Positions 50,579-59,822 of a stretch of DNA of 64,000 nucleotides are shown piece by piece. The position numbers and the translations under genes are program-made. The DNA lies in contig NC_022793.1 of NCBI RefSeq assembly GCF_000496595.1, positions 682,001 through 746,000 on the forward strand. The letters are read 5' to 3'. Below the pieces are notes generated by a model. That model did not search any database. It saw only the letters and a program-made list of their open reading frames with translations, and was not told the origin of the DNA. This stretch comes from Candidatus Liberibacter americanus str. Sao Paulo. GTDB taxonomy: Bacteria > Pseudomonadota > Alphaproteobacteria > Rhizobiales > Rhizobiaceae. Every line of letters starts with the position of its first letter. Position 1 is the stretch's first letter.

Positions 50579-52046
50579 TTTTTTCTTTCTTATTATTTTG
50601 AACGAGCAAAGAAACTAATTTTATTGCATTTCTTATTCGATAATTAACAACCGCACGCCCTAAAATTTCAATACTATCAAAAAGTGGTAAAGAGTACTTA
50701 GAACCGGATATGGCAATAAATAAAGGTTTTACAATTAATTTAAGAGATTTTTCTAATTTTTGAGCAACATTTCGCAGTGCTATCTCAATATTTTCTCTTT
50801 TCCATATTTTAATTCCTTCTAACTCTATTTGAGATAGTTTTATAATATTCAATGTTTCTTCAGGAGTAATTGAATTATTCTCAAAAGACGATTCTGTTAT
50901 ATTAAGATCAGATTTAAACATAAAATCCATAATTGCAGGAATAGCACTAAAAGTAGTGATGCGAGATTGTGAAAGTTTTAAAGATCTTGTAATACGATCT
51001 TCTTCGTTTATCCATTCTGATACGCGATTCATAAACTGTTCAGAAGAAAGACGCTCTCTTATCCATCGTCCGTTCAGCCAATTTAGTTTTTGTCCGTCAA
51101 ATACAGCTCCTGATTTTGGCAATTTATTAAGGTTAAATCTTTCAATTAATTCTTTTAAATCCATAATTTCATCATTTTCACCAGTCTGTATAAAGAAAAT
51201 ACCTAGAAAATTGATGAGTGCTTCAGGAATATATCCGGTTGCAGAATAATACGAAATGGAAGTTGGATTTTTTCGTTTTGATAACTTGGATTTATCAGGA
51301 TTACGCAAAAGAGGTAAGTGGATAAATTCAGGGATAGGTAATTTTAAATATTGATAAATTAATATATGTTTTGGAACAGAGGAAATCCACTCCTCTCCTC
51401 TTGCTACATGCGTAATCTTCATTAAATGATCATCTACAACATTTGCTAAGTGATATGTTGGCATTCCATCTGATTTTAGCAGAACCTGCATATCAATAGA
51501 ATTCCATGGAATTTCCATATCGCCGTAAATACCGTCTTTAAATTTACATGATCCTTGATCAGGAATTTTTAGACGAATAACATGAGGCTTATTATCCTTA
51601 AGAAAACCATCAATTGTCTGATCAGATAGTTTTAAACAACATCCATCATATTTAGATGGCATATTATTTTTGCGTTGTAATTTACGCATTTCTTCTAATC
51701 TTTCTGCGGAGCAAAAACAACGAAATGCATAATTTTTATCCAAAAGATCTTTCACATAAGGTTTATAAATATGTTTTCTTTCTGATTGACGATAAGGTCC
51801 ATATTCTCCTCCTATATCAGGGCCTTCATCCCAATTTAGACCGCACCACTTAAGAGATTTTATAACAGCACTTTCTGATTCAGGGGTTGAACGTTTACTA
51901 TCTGTATCTTCAATGCGAAGAATAAACTTTCCTCCTGTTATTTTTGCTAAAAGATAATTAAAAAGGGCTGTATATGCAGTTCCAACATGTGGCTCTCCAG
52001 TTGGAGAAGGAGCAACACGTACGCGAACATTAGAAGAGGGGGTCAT
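50559..52046 (-). CDS. gltX: glutamyl-tRNA synthetase
   Basis: Class I synthetase that charges tRNA-Glu and, given gatCAB in the window, probably also tRNA-Gln for transamidation. The HIGH-like motif is PSPTGEPHVGTAY (residues 13-25); the KMSKS-like motif is SKLSKRKNP near residue 257. Further family signs are FRCFCSAERL and YHLANVVDDHLM. Length is 495. It is the first gene of a gltX-lysS unit. Confidence 0.95.
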   Translation of the reverse strand: MTPSSNVRVRVAPSPTGEPHVGTAYTALFNYLLAKITGGKFILRIEDTDSKRSTPESESAVIKSLKWCGLNWDEGPDIGGEYGPYRQSERKHIYKPYVKDLLDKNYAFRCFCSAERLEEMRKLQRKNNMPSKYDGCCLKLSDQTIDGFLKDNKPHVIRLKIPDQGSCKFKDGIYGDMEIPWNSIDMQVLLKSDGMPTYHLANVVDDHLMKITHVARGEEWISSVPKHILIYQYLKLPIPEFIHLPLLRNPDKSKLSKRKNPTSISYYSATGYIPEALINFLGIFFIQTGENDEIMDLKELIERFNLNKLPKSGAVFDGQKLNWLNGRWIRERLSSEQFMNRVSEWINEEDRITRSLKLSQSRITTFSAIPAIMDFMFKSDLNITESSFENNSITPEETLNIIKLSQIELEGIKIWKRENIEIALRNVAQKLEKSLKLIVKPLFIAISGSKYSLPLFDSIEILGRAVVNYRIRNAIKLVSLLVQNNKKEKNEKSIS

Positions 52047-52258
52047 TTTTTTCTTTCAAAAACATAAAATATATATAAAAGAGTATCTCTGTCAATTTAG
52101 GATAGAGTTATCCAATCGGTCAAGATATTAGAAACAACTGATTTAAATAAATGATGTTTTCTATCAAATTCTAATAAATATTTTATTACGATTAAGCATA
52201 CTTATTCATTGTATTGTAAATACTATTGTTTTTACTAAAGATAATGCATGATAATTAA

Positions 52259-53887
52259 CTATATGGCAACAATAGGCTCTACATTTCCAATATAATGCCG
52301 CAAACATGAAATTTGTTTAGAAACCTCAACAAGGCCTGCAAGATTTTTCTGTGTATCTTGTAAGTGTTTTGATGAATCAGGTTCATAGTAATCGATATAC
52401 ACTCTAAGTGTAATATTTTGAGTATCTGTTCCAGATAAACGGTATATTATTCTTGAATAATCTTCAAATACTATTCTTATACCCTGATTATCACTTATAT
52501 CTCCGCTTATTGGGTCAGTATATATAAAATTATCAGCCTTTTCTATTTTTTTTCCGATAAATGAGCTTCCAACTAAAGTTAACAGTTTTGAATTCAAATA
52601 TTTCATTAATGCTTGTGCATTATCTGTAGGAATATTATTATAGTCATATCTTGAATAATAATTTCTTCCATAAGTGGCCCAATGTTTATGTACTATATCC
52701 GAAAGACTCTCTCCACGTACAGCTATAATATTTAACCAAAATAAAACAGCCCATATACCATCTTTTTCGCGAGAGTGATCAGATCCATTTCCAAAACTTT
52801 CTTCTCCGCAAATTGTTATTAAACCATAATCAAATAAATTACTAAAAAATTTCCAACCAGTAGGGACTTCAAATAGTTTTAAATCAAGCTTATCAGCAAC
52901 ACGATCAAGAGAAGTGCTTGTAGGCATTGAACGTGCTACACCTACTAAACCAGAAGAATAACCATGTATCAAACCAGCATTAGCAACCATTATTGCTAAA
53001 CTATCAGATGGATTTACAAAAATTCCCTTTCCGACAATCATATTGCGATCGCCATCTCCATCCAAAGCAGCTCCAAAATCTGCACAATTATCTGTCATCA
53101 TTCTATTATATAGATCTTTTCCATGAACAAGATTTGGATCAGGGCATATCTCTCCAAAATCTTCTAGAGGAATAAAATTACGTACTGATCCTGTAGGAGC
53201 TCCCAGTTTAACTTCTAATATTTCTTTCGCATAAGGACCAGTAACAGCATTCATACAGTCAATATCTATCCGAAAACCAAAGCTAATTAAATCGCGAATA
53301 GCATCAAAATCAAAAATTTTCTCCATTAATTCTACATAATCTTCAATTGGATCAATAATTGATATATGCATATTAGAAAGCTTTTTAGTGCTAATATTTT
53401 CAATATCTATATCATCCGATTGTAATGTTTTATAAGAGCTAATTTTCATAGATTCAGCAAAAATAGCTTCAGTTATTTGTTCAGAAGCTGGAGCGCCGTT
53501 ACTGATATTGTATTTTATCCCGAAATCTTGCATAGGTCCTGCTGGATTATGAGAAGCAGAAAGGATAATTCCTCCACATGCTTTATACTTACGAATAATA
53601 TGAGAAACTGCTGGAGTTGAAAGTATTCCTCCTTTGCCAAGTATTACGCGACTAAAACCGTTGGCAGATGCCATCTTTATAATTTTTTGTATAACAACTA
53701 GGTTATAAAAACGACCATCCCCTCCAATCACAAGCGTTTTATTTTCACAAATTTCAATAGTGTTAAATATTGATTGTATAAAATTTTCCACATAAGATTC
53801 CTGTTGAAAAGTCAGAACCTTTTTACGTAAGCCTGATGTTCCAAATCTTTGATCCTGATAAGGAGTAGTTGGTACTGTGATAAGCAT
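52259..53887 (-). CDS. pgm: phosphoglucomutase (alpha-D-glucose-1,6-bisphosphate dependent)
   Basis: Interconverts glucose-1-phosphate and glucose-6-phosphate. The phosphoserine loop is SASHNPAGPMQDFGIKYN (about residues 130-147), the Mg-binding loop DGDGDRNMIVG near 285, the sugar loop CGEESFGNGSDH near 368, and the start QRFGTSGLRKK is diagnostic. At 542 residues it matches the eukaryotic-like PGM class found in Rhizobiales. It would feed nucleotide-sugar and glucan synthesis. Confidence 0.95.
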   Translation of the reverse strand: MLITVPTTPYQDQRFGTSGLRKKVLTFQQESYVENFIQSIFNTIEICENKTLVIGGDGRFYNLVVIQKIIKMASANGFSRVILGKGGILSTPAVSHIIRKYKACGGIILSASHNPAGPMQDFGIKYNISNGAPASEQITEAIFAESMKISSYKTLQSDDIDIENISTKKLSNMHISIIDPIEDYVELMEKIFDFDAIRDLISFGFRIDIDCMNAVTGPYAKEILEVKLGAPTGSVRNFIPLEDFGEICPDPNLVHGKDLYNRMMTDNCADFGAALDGDGDRNMIVGKGIFVNPSDSLAIMVANAGLIHGYSSGLVGVARSMPTSTSLDRVADKLDLKLFEVPTGWKFFSNLFDYGLITICGEESFGNGSDHSREKDGIWAVLFWLNIIAVRGESLSDIVHKHWATYGRNYYSRYDYNNIPTDNAQALMKYLNSKLLTLVGSSFIGKKIEKADNFIYTDPISGDISDNQGIRIVFEDYSRIIYRLSGTDTQNITLRVYIDYYEPDSSKHLQDTQKNLAGLVEVSKQISCLRHYIGNVEPIVAI

Positions 53888-54538
53888 CTATTAAATTCAC
53901 ACCTCACTATAGATTAAACATCTTAATAATAATATCCAAATGGGAATTTATTACATCTTTTAAAGATCGATAAAAATCAATTAAAATATATACTATAATA
54001 TTTTTTATAATCCCTAAAATTTAAACTACCTCAATAACCAATATACTATAAAAACGTTTACAATATAGAGAAATGTTTTCTGACTTTTAGATACTAATAA
54101 ACTATTATAAGTCTTTTAATTACATAAATAATATTATTACGGTGAAATATTAACTGCCACTAATAAATTAAAATCCCGACAGATATATAATCTTCATTAG
54201 ATATTTGCAATAGTTCCTTATGAAATTGATATATTTTAATATAATTTTATTTTATTAATTGTGAATGATTTTGATTTTGTTTAGGTGTCCTCAAAATTAT
54301 TTTAAGGATTTTATTCATAAATAAATATTATACAAACGTTAAAGTATATATCAATTCAACAAACTAATTTCCTAATTATCACTTATGTTATAAGTAAAAT
54401 AAATTAATTTTTATCGATATATTTTATATTTAAAATATATATAAGTTAGTAAACTTTATTTATTATATTTTTTTTTAACTGATGTATTATATTATTTTAT
54501 TCCTATAAATTACAAGAATTATTAAGTGGGATAAATAT
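53888..54538. other. AT-rich divergent spacer
   Basis: About 0.65 kb between divergent pgm and the diguanylate cyclase gene. No coding potential or named element is recognised. Confidence 0.4.
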
Positions 54539-55312
54539 TTGAAATCATTTCTTGGTATATGGTTACGAAATGAGAAAAATCTAGAAAGTTTTTCTCCTAT
54601 CCATTTCATGATTTATTTTAGCATTACATTTGCTATTTTTATTATCATTACGATATTTTTCTCTAATATTATATTATTTTACATAGGATTATCATCATTT
54701 TATGGGCTAAAATATCTTTTAATTGAGAATATATCTTTGGTTTTTATTGCTGTTATAATGTCTTTATTCTTAGGATATCTATTTGGATCAGTGATGAAAG
54801 ACTTTTTTAATTCTTATAACATGGTATCAAAATTAAGTCGTACTGATTGTCTTTCAGGATTGCTTAATCATTCTGCTTTTATTTCTAGTATTGCATCTTA
54901 CAATGGAAAATTAGCAATTGTTTTTTTTGATATAGATTATTTTAAGAATATTAATGATAATTTTGGCCATTTAATAGGAGATAGGGTAATAGCTTTTTTT
55001 TCTTATCAATTGCTGAAAGATTTCAGAAATCCTATGTTAGTTGGGAGATTAGGTGGAGAAGAGTTTGCCGTTGCTGCTTTTGAATATTCAGAAAAAGAAG
55101 CAGCTATTTTAGCAGATAAGTTTAGAAATATTGTAGAAAAATCTTTCATTAATATTTCAAGTGAATATTCTATTAACATTACAATTTCTGCAGGAGTAGC
55201 AGAACGATTTGATCAAGAACCTATTTCAAAAACTTTGCATAAATCTGACAAAGCTTTATATGCAGCTAAAAAATCTGGCAGAAACCGTATTATTTGTTTT
55301 AGCGAAATATAA
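54539..55312 (+). CDS. membrane diguanylate cyclase (GGDEF domain)
   Basis: Predicted to make cyclic-di-GMP. Two hydrophobic hairpins occupy about residues 23-50 and 64-84; the GGDEF domain runs from about 95 to 257. The signature is GGEEF at 172-176, preceded by the RTDCLSGLLNH start motif (101-111) and DIDYFKNIND (131-140), so the active site looks intact. The inhibitory I-site is degenerate: at the RxxD position the sequence is R163-N-P-M166. The start is TTG at 54539, with a GTGGG upstream. The acquired block begins within 70 bp of its stop. Confidence 0.88.
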   Translation: MKSFLGIWLRNEKNLESFSPIHFMIYFSITFAIFIIITIFFSNIILFYIGLSSFYGLKYLLIENISLVFIAVIMSLFLGYLFGSVMKDFFNSYNMVSKLSRTDCLSGLLNHSAFISSIASYNGKLAIVFFDIDYFKNINDNFGHLIGDRVIAFFSYQLLKDFRNPMLVGRLGGEEFAVAAFEYSEKEAAILADKFRNIVEKSFINISSEYSINITISAGVAERFDQEPISKTLHKSDKALYAAKKSGRNRIICFSEI

Positions 55313-55375
55313 TATAAATAAAAAGACTATTACTCTGATTTGTTATGCTTTTAAGGATTTTGGCTATCTTAAGCA

Positions 55376-55668
55376 TTACTAACGGTAACGTTATTTAACG
55401 GGAATATTAATAGTAATGTTTTTTATTGATGGATCACTAAATGCCTCATACCTTTTCTTCCACAAAAATCGGTACTATTTATGGATAATGTTAGTTTTCA
55501 CAAACGTGACGATATTTTACATGCCCTTGAAAAAGCGGGACATCAAGTTGAATTTTTACCGCCTTATTCACCCGATCTTAATAACATAGAACATAAATGG
55601 GAACAGGCTAAACGAAAAAAAGGGGAATAGGTTGTGATATTGATACGTTATTTTTTGTTTATATGTAA
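55376..55668 (+). pseudogene. IS630-family transposase, 3' fragment
   Basis: The C-terminal DDE region of an IS630-type transposase can be read in pieces: FNGNINSNVFY, a TGA stop, WITKCL, then SVLFMDNVSFHKRDD, the diagnostic FLPPYSPDLNNIEHKW and AKRKK. A one-base shift in an A-run then gives CDIDTLFFVYM and a stop at 55666-55668. The N-terminal half is missing. It ends 41 bp before the murB start and is the likely scar of the event that brought in or rearranged the murB-birA-coaA block. Confidence 0.82.
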
Positions 55669-55709
55669 TCAAAATTAAGTCGTTTTACTATATTAATTGA
55701 GTTTTGATA

Positions 55710-56750
55710 ATGCATTCTGATAATCATAATGAATTAAAAAAATATAATACTTTTAGTCTTGATGCTAAGGCAAAAGCAATATATTCGGCTACTTCAGTAG
55801 AAGATTTGCTTATGTTATGGAAAAATGCACGACTAAAAGGGTGGCCTATTTTATTATTGGGCGGCGGGAGTAATGTTCTCTTCATTAGTGACTTTGATGG
55901 CTTGGTTATTTTAAATCAAATTATGGCTTTAGATATAACTGAATCAGCTAATGAATGGTTTATTAATGTTGGCGCAGGGAATAATTGGCATCAATTGGTT
56001 GAAACACTTATAAAAAATGGCATCTATGGATTAGAAAATATGGCGTTAATTCCGGGATCTGTAGGGGCTGCGCCTATACAAAATATCGGTGCTTATGGTA
56101 TGGAATTTAAAGATACATGTCACTATGTCGATATTGTTAATCTAAATAATGGTCAACAATATCGTTTAGATGCCGCTGAATGTCAATTTGGTTATCGGGA
56201 TAGTATTTTTAAGCATAAATATCGTGAAAATTTTGCTATTGTTGCAGTTGGTCTGAAGCTTAACAAGCTATGGCAACCCAGATTAACATATGCTGGTTTG
56301 ACTTCCTTAGCAGCAAAAACAGTGACAGCGGAAACTATCTTTGACGCTGTTTGTAAAATCCGGCAAAGTAAGTTACCTGATCCATTTTTGGTAGGAAATG
56401 CGGGTAGTTTTTTTAAAAATCCCGTTATTTCTAGTATGGCGGCAAATGAAATAAAAGCCCATTATCCTCGATGTCCAGAATATCCTCAAATTGATGGTAC
56501 AGTAAAGCTTGCTGCTGGATGGCTAATTGAGCAATGTGATCTAAAGGGTTATCAATGTGGTGGCGCGGCAGTACATAAAGAGCAAGCATTGATTTTAATT
56601 AATAAAAATAATGCGACTGGAGAAGATATTGTAGATTTAGCCCGTTATATCAGAAAAAATGTTATAGAGAAATTTGCTATTACACTAGAAACAGAAGTGC
56701 GTTTTATTGGTAAATATGGTGAAGTAAATGCTAAGGATGCTATTTCATAA
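55710..56750 (+). CDS. murB: UDP-N-acetylenolpyruvoylglucosamine reductase, enterobacterial type I (acquired)
   Basis: FAD enzyme making UDP-MurNAc. The sequence aligns almost colinearly with E. coli MurB as I recall it: GGGSNVLF near residue 52, LENMALIPGSVGAAPIQNIG, FGYRDSIFKHKY with the substrate Arg, GNAGSFFKNP with the catalytic Ser, GWLIEQC, GGAAVHKEQALILIN and LETEVRFIG with the catalytic Glu. This is the long type I enzyme, unlike the shorter Rhizobiales MurB. ATG 55710 is used; a TTG at 55704 is possible. The frame is intact. Remains of birA and a convergent coaA follow, as in Enterobacterales, so horizontal origin is very likely. No other murB is in the window. Confidence 0.96.
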   Translation: MHSDNHNELKKYNTFSLDAKAKAIYSATSVEDLLMLWKNARLKGWPILLLGGGSNVLFISDFDGLVILNQIMALDITESANEWFINVGAGNNWHQLVETLIKNGIYGLENMALIPGSVGAAPIQNIGAYGMEFKDTCHYVDIVNLNNGQQYRLDAAECQFGYRDSIFKHKYRENFAIVAVGLKLNKLWQPRLTYAGLTSLAAKTVTAETIFDAVCKIRQSKLPDPFLVGNAGSFFKNPVISSMAANEIKAHYPRCPEYPQIDGTVKLAAGWLIEQCDLKGYQCGGAAVHKEQALILINKNNATGEDIVDLARYIRKNVIEKFAITLETEVRFIGKYGEVNAKDAIS

Positions 56751-57440
56751 AATGATGTAACTATTCCTTTAAAACTCATCAAAATAATTTTATACATTCA
56801 GGCGAGCAGTTGGGTTAATTACTTGGCATGACGCGAGCTGTTATTAGTAAACATATTAACACACTGCGTAAATGAGGTATTGAGGTTAATACTATTACTA
56901 ATAAGGGAGTTACCAACTTACTAGAAAAATGGATTTGTTAGACTAGACTATGAGCGAATTTATGGTTTAGTGAGATGCGGAAATATAATAGTAAAACCGG
57001 TTATTAATTATACCAATCAAAATATCTACTAGAGCATTGATCAATTAAGTTCTGGTGATGCTTGTGTTGCAGAATATAAAACAGCAGGTAGAGGGAGGCA
57101 TGGTCTATATTGGACTTTTCCTTTCTGCTGTAACTTTATTTATCATTTTACTGACATTTAGACCAAGGGCCGACTACTGCCATCGGTCTAAGCTTGGTTG
57201 CGGGGATTGTGATAGCTGAGACTCTTAATAAATTAATCTTTAGTAATATAAAAGTTAAATGGCTTAATGATCCTTATCTTAATGAAAAAAAGCTTGCAGG
57301 TATTTTAAATTGAAATAATAGGTAAAACTGGCGATGTGGCACATATTGTGATTGGTATTGGTTGTGATTGGTATTGGGCTTAATATTGCGGTTGTTAAAT
57401 TTCATTACGGCATATAATTAGAACAGTTGAGACGAAGCTA
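56751..57440 (+). pseudogene. birA: birA (biotin ligase/repressor), enterobacterial type, decayed
   Basis: Directly after murB, BirA can be followed through many stops and shifts: NDVTIPLKLI at the start; HSGEQLG, stop, LLGMTRAVISKHINTLRK, stop, GIEVNTITNKG of the HTH domain; SGDACVAEYKTAGRGR of the ligase domain; KVKWLNDPYLNEKKLAGIL; IGKTGDVAHIVIGIG and LNIAV. The C-terminal third is missing, and the remnant runs into the 3' end of coaA. A 16-bp-period duplication (GTGATTGGTATTG at 57348 and 57364) lies inside. It cannot encode a working protein. Confidence 0.88.
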
Positions 57441-57462
57441 ATTATCGATTCAATGTTTGAAA

Positions 57463-58415
57463 TTATTTTCTTAATCTAACATTTATAATTGAATGATTAG
57501 AGCCTTTTGTCATGATCAAACTGGCTCTTTCTTTGGTTGGTATTATATTCTCTTCCAAATTTACTTTATTAATTTCTTCCCATACTTTTTTAGCTATATT
57601 GATCGCTTCTTCTTGCTCTAATTTAGAATAATGGTATAAGTAGGAGTTAGGGTCGGAAAATCGACTTTGCAAAATTTCAAAAATCTACTGATAAACCATT
57701 TTTTCAATAAATTTTCAGGGGCATCAACATAAATTGAAAAATCGACAAATTCAGATACAAAAACATGATGGGGAGCATGCGGATAATCCATTCCGCTTTG
57801 CAAAACGTTTAACCCTTCCAAAATAAGAATATCAGGCTGATCAATCACTTGTTGTTTATCGGCAACGATATCATAAGTAGAATGGGAGTATACCGGAGCG
57901 GTAACCTGCTTGACTCCAGATTTTATATCAGAAATAAATTTTACTAAACGGTGCATATCATAGGATTGCGGGAATCCTTTTTTATTCATTATTCCACGTT
58001 CGTTTAAAATATGATTTGGGTATAAGAAACCATCTGTTGCAATAAGATCAACTTTACGATGCTCGGGCCAACGACTTAATAAAGTTTGTAATAGGCGAGC
58101 TGTGGTACTTTTACCAACTGCAACACTGCCTGCAATACTGATAACATAAGGGACTTTAGTACAATTAGTACCTAAGAATTGTTGTAAAACTGTTTGTCTA
58201 CGTAAATTTGAACTGATATAGAAATTAAGTAGCCTTGAAATAGGAAGATAAATTTTATTTACTTCATCCATTGAAATTTCATCATTGATACTCTTCAGTT
58301 TCAGCAGCTCTTTATCCGTTAGTAGATCTAGTGGGACAGAATCACTTAATGTTGCCCAATGTTCACGGTCAAATTCTAAATAAGGTGTTATTGAAAAGTT
58401 TTGTTTTTGTTTCAT
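57463..58415 (-). pseudogene. coaA: pantothenate kinase type I, enterobacterial, frameshifted
   Basis: CoaA phosphorylates pantothenate, the first step of CoA synthesis. The minus strand encodes it closely similar to E. coli Coa[32 protein letters not shown], the P-loop [14 protein letters not shown] (near residue 97), [24 protein letters not shown], and [19 protein letters not shown]. After RFLKF the frame is lost at a homopolymer (57657-57660); the remaining 60 or so residues ([23 protein letters not shown]) continue in another frame to 57463. One extra base would restore it, so a sequencing or assembly error should be ruled out. It is convergent with birA, as in Enterobacterales. Confidence 0.9.
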
Positions 58416-58700
58416 AAGTCAAAATTTCCCTGTGTACAGGTTTGTCATAATCAATAAAAAAATATATTGCATAATAACGATAGAATATCTTTAGACGTAG
58501 ATTTTTTTCTGTTTTTTTTGTATTAATTAAATCATTGATCAAAATTAATTCGTTTTTTATTTTTAGAAATGAAATAATATTTTATGTTTTATGAAACGTT
58601 TTTATTAGTGATAACTATATACCATAGTTGCTGGTTATTTCTTAAATACCTGATTTAACAATATTTTTCCCCGCACCTTTTTTATTTGCTTCGGGTACGT

Positions 58701-59114
58701 ATGCAAAAAAACGATAAAGACGCTTTAGATTGGAAGATAATAGGCTCACGCTTTAGGCAGGTGCGTGAAGAGCATAACTAAAACCCAAGAAGAAATAGGT
58801 GAGATTTCCACTCAAATGCAAGCTTGTATATCTAGATTTGAAACTGGTATACAACCATCTAACCATCTAGTACAAACTACGCTTTGTTTTTACGTAATGA
58901 ATTCGGTATGTCTTTCGACTGGTTATATGACGGCGTAATGACCGATAGAGAATACAAAGGCATTAAAAAGAAAAGAGTTTTTGATCCACAAGCCATAGGT
59001 GCAGACTTAAAGCTATTCGTAAAGACGCCGATAAGATTAGCTAAGATTAAATCTCAACAAGCCAGAAGTGGCATTAGGTGGATTGACGGCTTTAACGCTT
59101 TAGTTCCCCCATAA
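58701..59114 (+). pseudogene. phage-type HTH (XRE) repressor, frameshifted
   Basis: The ATG frame gives MQKNDKDALDWKIIGSRFRQVREEHN and stops. The next frame continues KTQEEIGEISTQMQACISRFETGIQP, a clear XRE helix-turn-helix. A third frame gives ALFLRNEFGMSFDWLYDGVM and runs to 59114 with a basic C-terminal part (KKRVFDPQAIG, IRWIDGFNA). Two shifts break it. Repressors of this layout occur in Rhizobiales prophages. The 3' part alone is an open 76-codon frame but lacks the DNA-binding helices. Confidence 0.75.
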
Positions 59115-59284
59115 CAACGATTTTTTGGATTATATTTTATCCGTTATTGGTTTGGTGGAGTGTTAAAGAAGGCATAATTACAAATGACCCTTTAATGATG
59201 TTAAGTCCATTCACACAAGAAATAGTCGCTTGCATCTTAGGCTTTTGGTATACTGATAAAATTGTTCAAAAGAGGAGGTGTTAG
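59111..59284 (+). pseudogene. small holin-like membrane protein, start codon lost
   Basis: A 57-codon open frame begins at ATA, which overlaps the repressor stop: ATAA at 59111-59114. If the third base was once G, the site would have been ATGA, giving both a start and an upstream TGA stop. The peptide has a hydrophobic N-terminus (IFWIIFYPLLVWW), NDPLMMLSPF, then a second hydrophobic stretch (IVACILGFWYTDKIV) and a basic end, like small phage holins. Function is inferred from shape only. Confidence 0.5.
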
Positions 59285-59285
59285 A

Positions 59286-59312
59286 ATGAAAAAGATTATT
59301 TGCGTCGAATAG
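59286..59312 (+). pseudogene. truncated reading frame behind a strong ribosome site
   Basis: A near-perfect AGGAGG (59273-59278) sits 7 nt before an ATG, but the frame encodes only MKKIICVE before TAG. The basic start resembles the beginning of a secreted protein. It is most likely the surviving 5' tip of a lost gene. Confidence 0.4.
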
Positions 59313-59500
59313 CTCTATATATTTGTACATATATGATGGATAGAAGTGTATTTTCTTAAAAGATATGCTATCTAATAAATAGGATTATAATCACAATAAT
59401 TATAGATATCATATATACTATACATCATCCTACCCGTATGTGGTATGATTATACATATACAAAAGAATAAAAAGATTCTAAAAAACGGTTCTTTTATTTT

Positions 59501-59572
59501 ATGGGAATATTATTGCATATACTTTTTGCATTGATCGGATGTAATAATCATATATCCGAAGTAGAAACCTAA
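59501..59572 (+). pseudogene. lipoprotein signal-peptide remnant
   Basis: A 23-residue frame reads MGILLHILFALIGCNN then HISEVET and stops. The LFALIGC portion is a plausible lipobox, but no mature protein follows. Either a lysis-type mini-lipoprotein or, more likely, a truncated gene. Confidence 0.35.
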
Positions 59573-59822
59573 TAAACAAAAAATGAGAAGAAATATTCCG
59601 AAAAGTTCGTAGTACTTATAGTATCCCTCCCGTTCCAAAATATTGTTTTTGTGGACACCAAAGGTATAGATTAAGCAATGAACCAAGTAATAAGGTTGGA
59701 TATAAAAAATTTAGTTTCATACTTAACATATTTATAACAAATACTCTTTAGAAGTTGATTTAAACATTTAAAAGCATACAAAGCCAATGATAAACCAAGT
59801 AGATAATTAATAATAATGATTA

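Noticed and set aside
58429..58440. CCTGTGTACAGG palindrome upstream of coaA, possible LexA box
   Set aside because: The spacing between CTGT and ACAG is 2 nt, not the 8 nt of a gammaproteobacterial SOS box.
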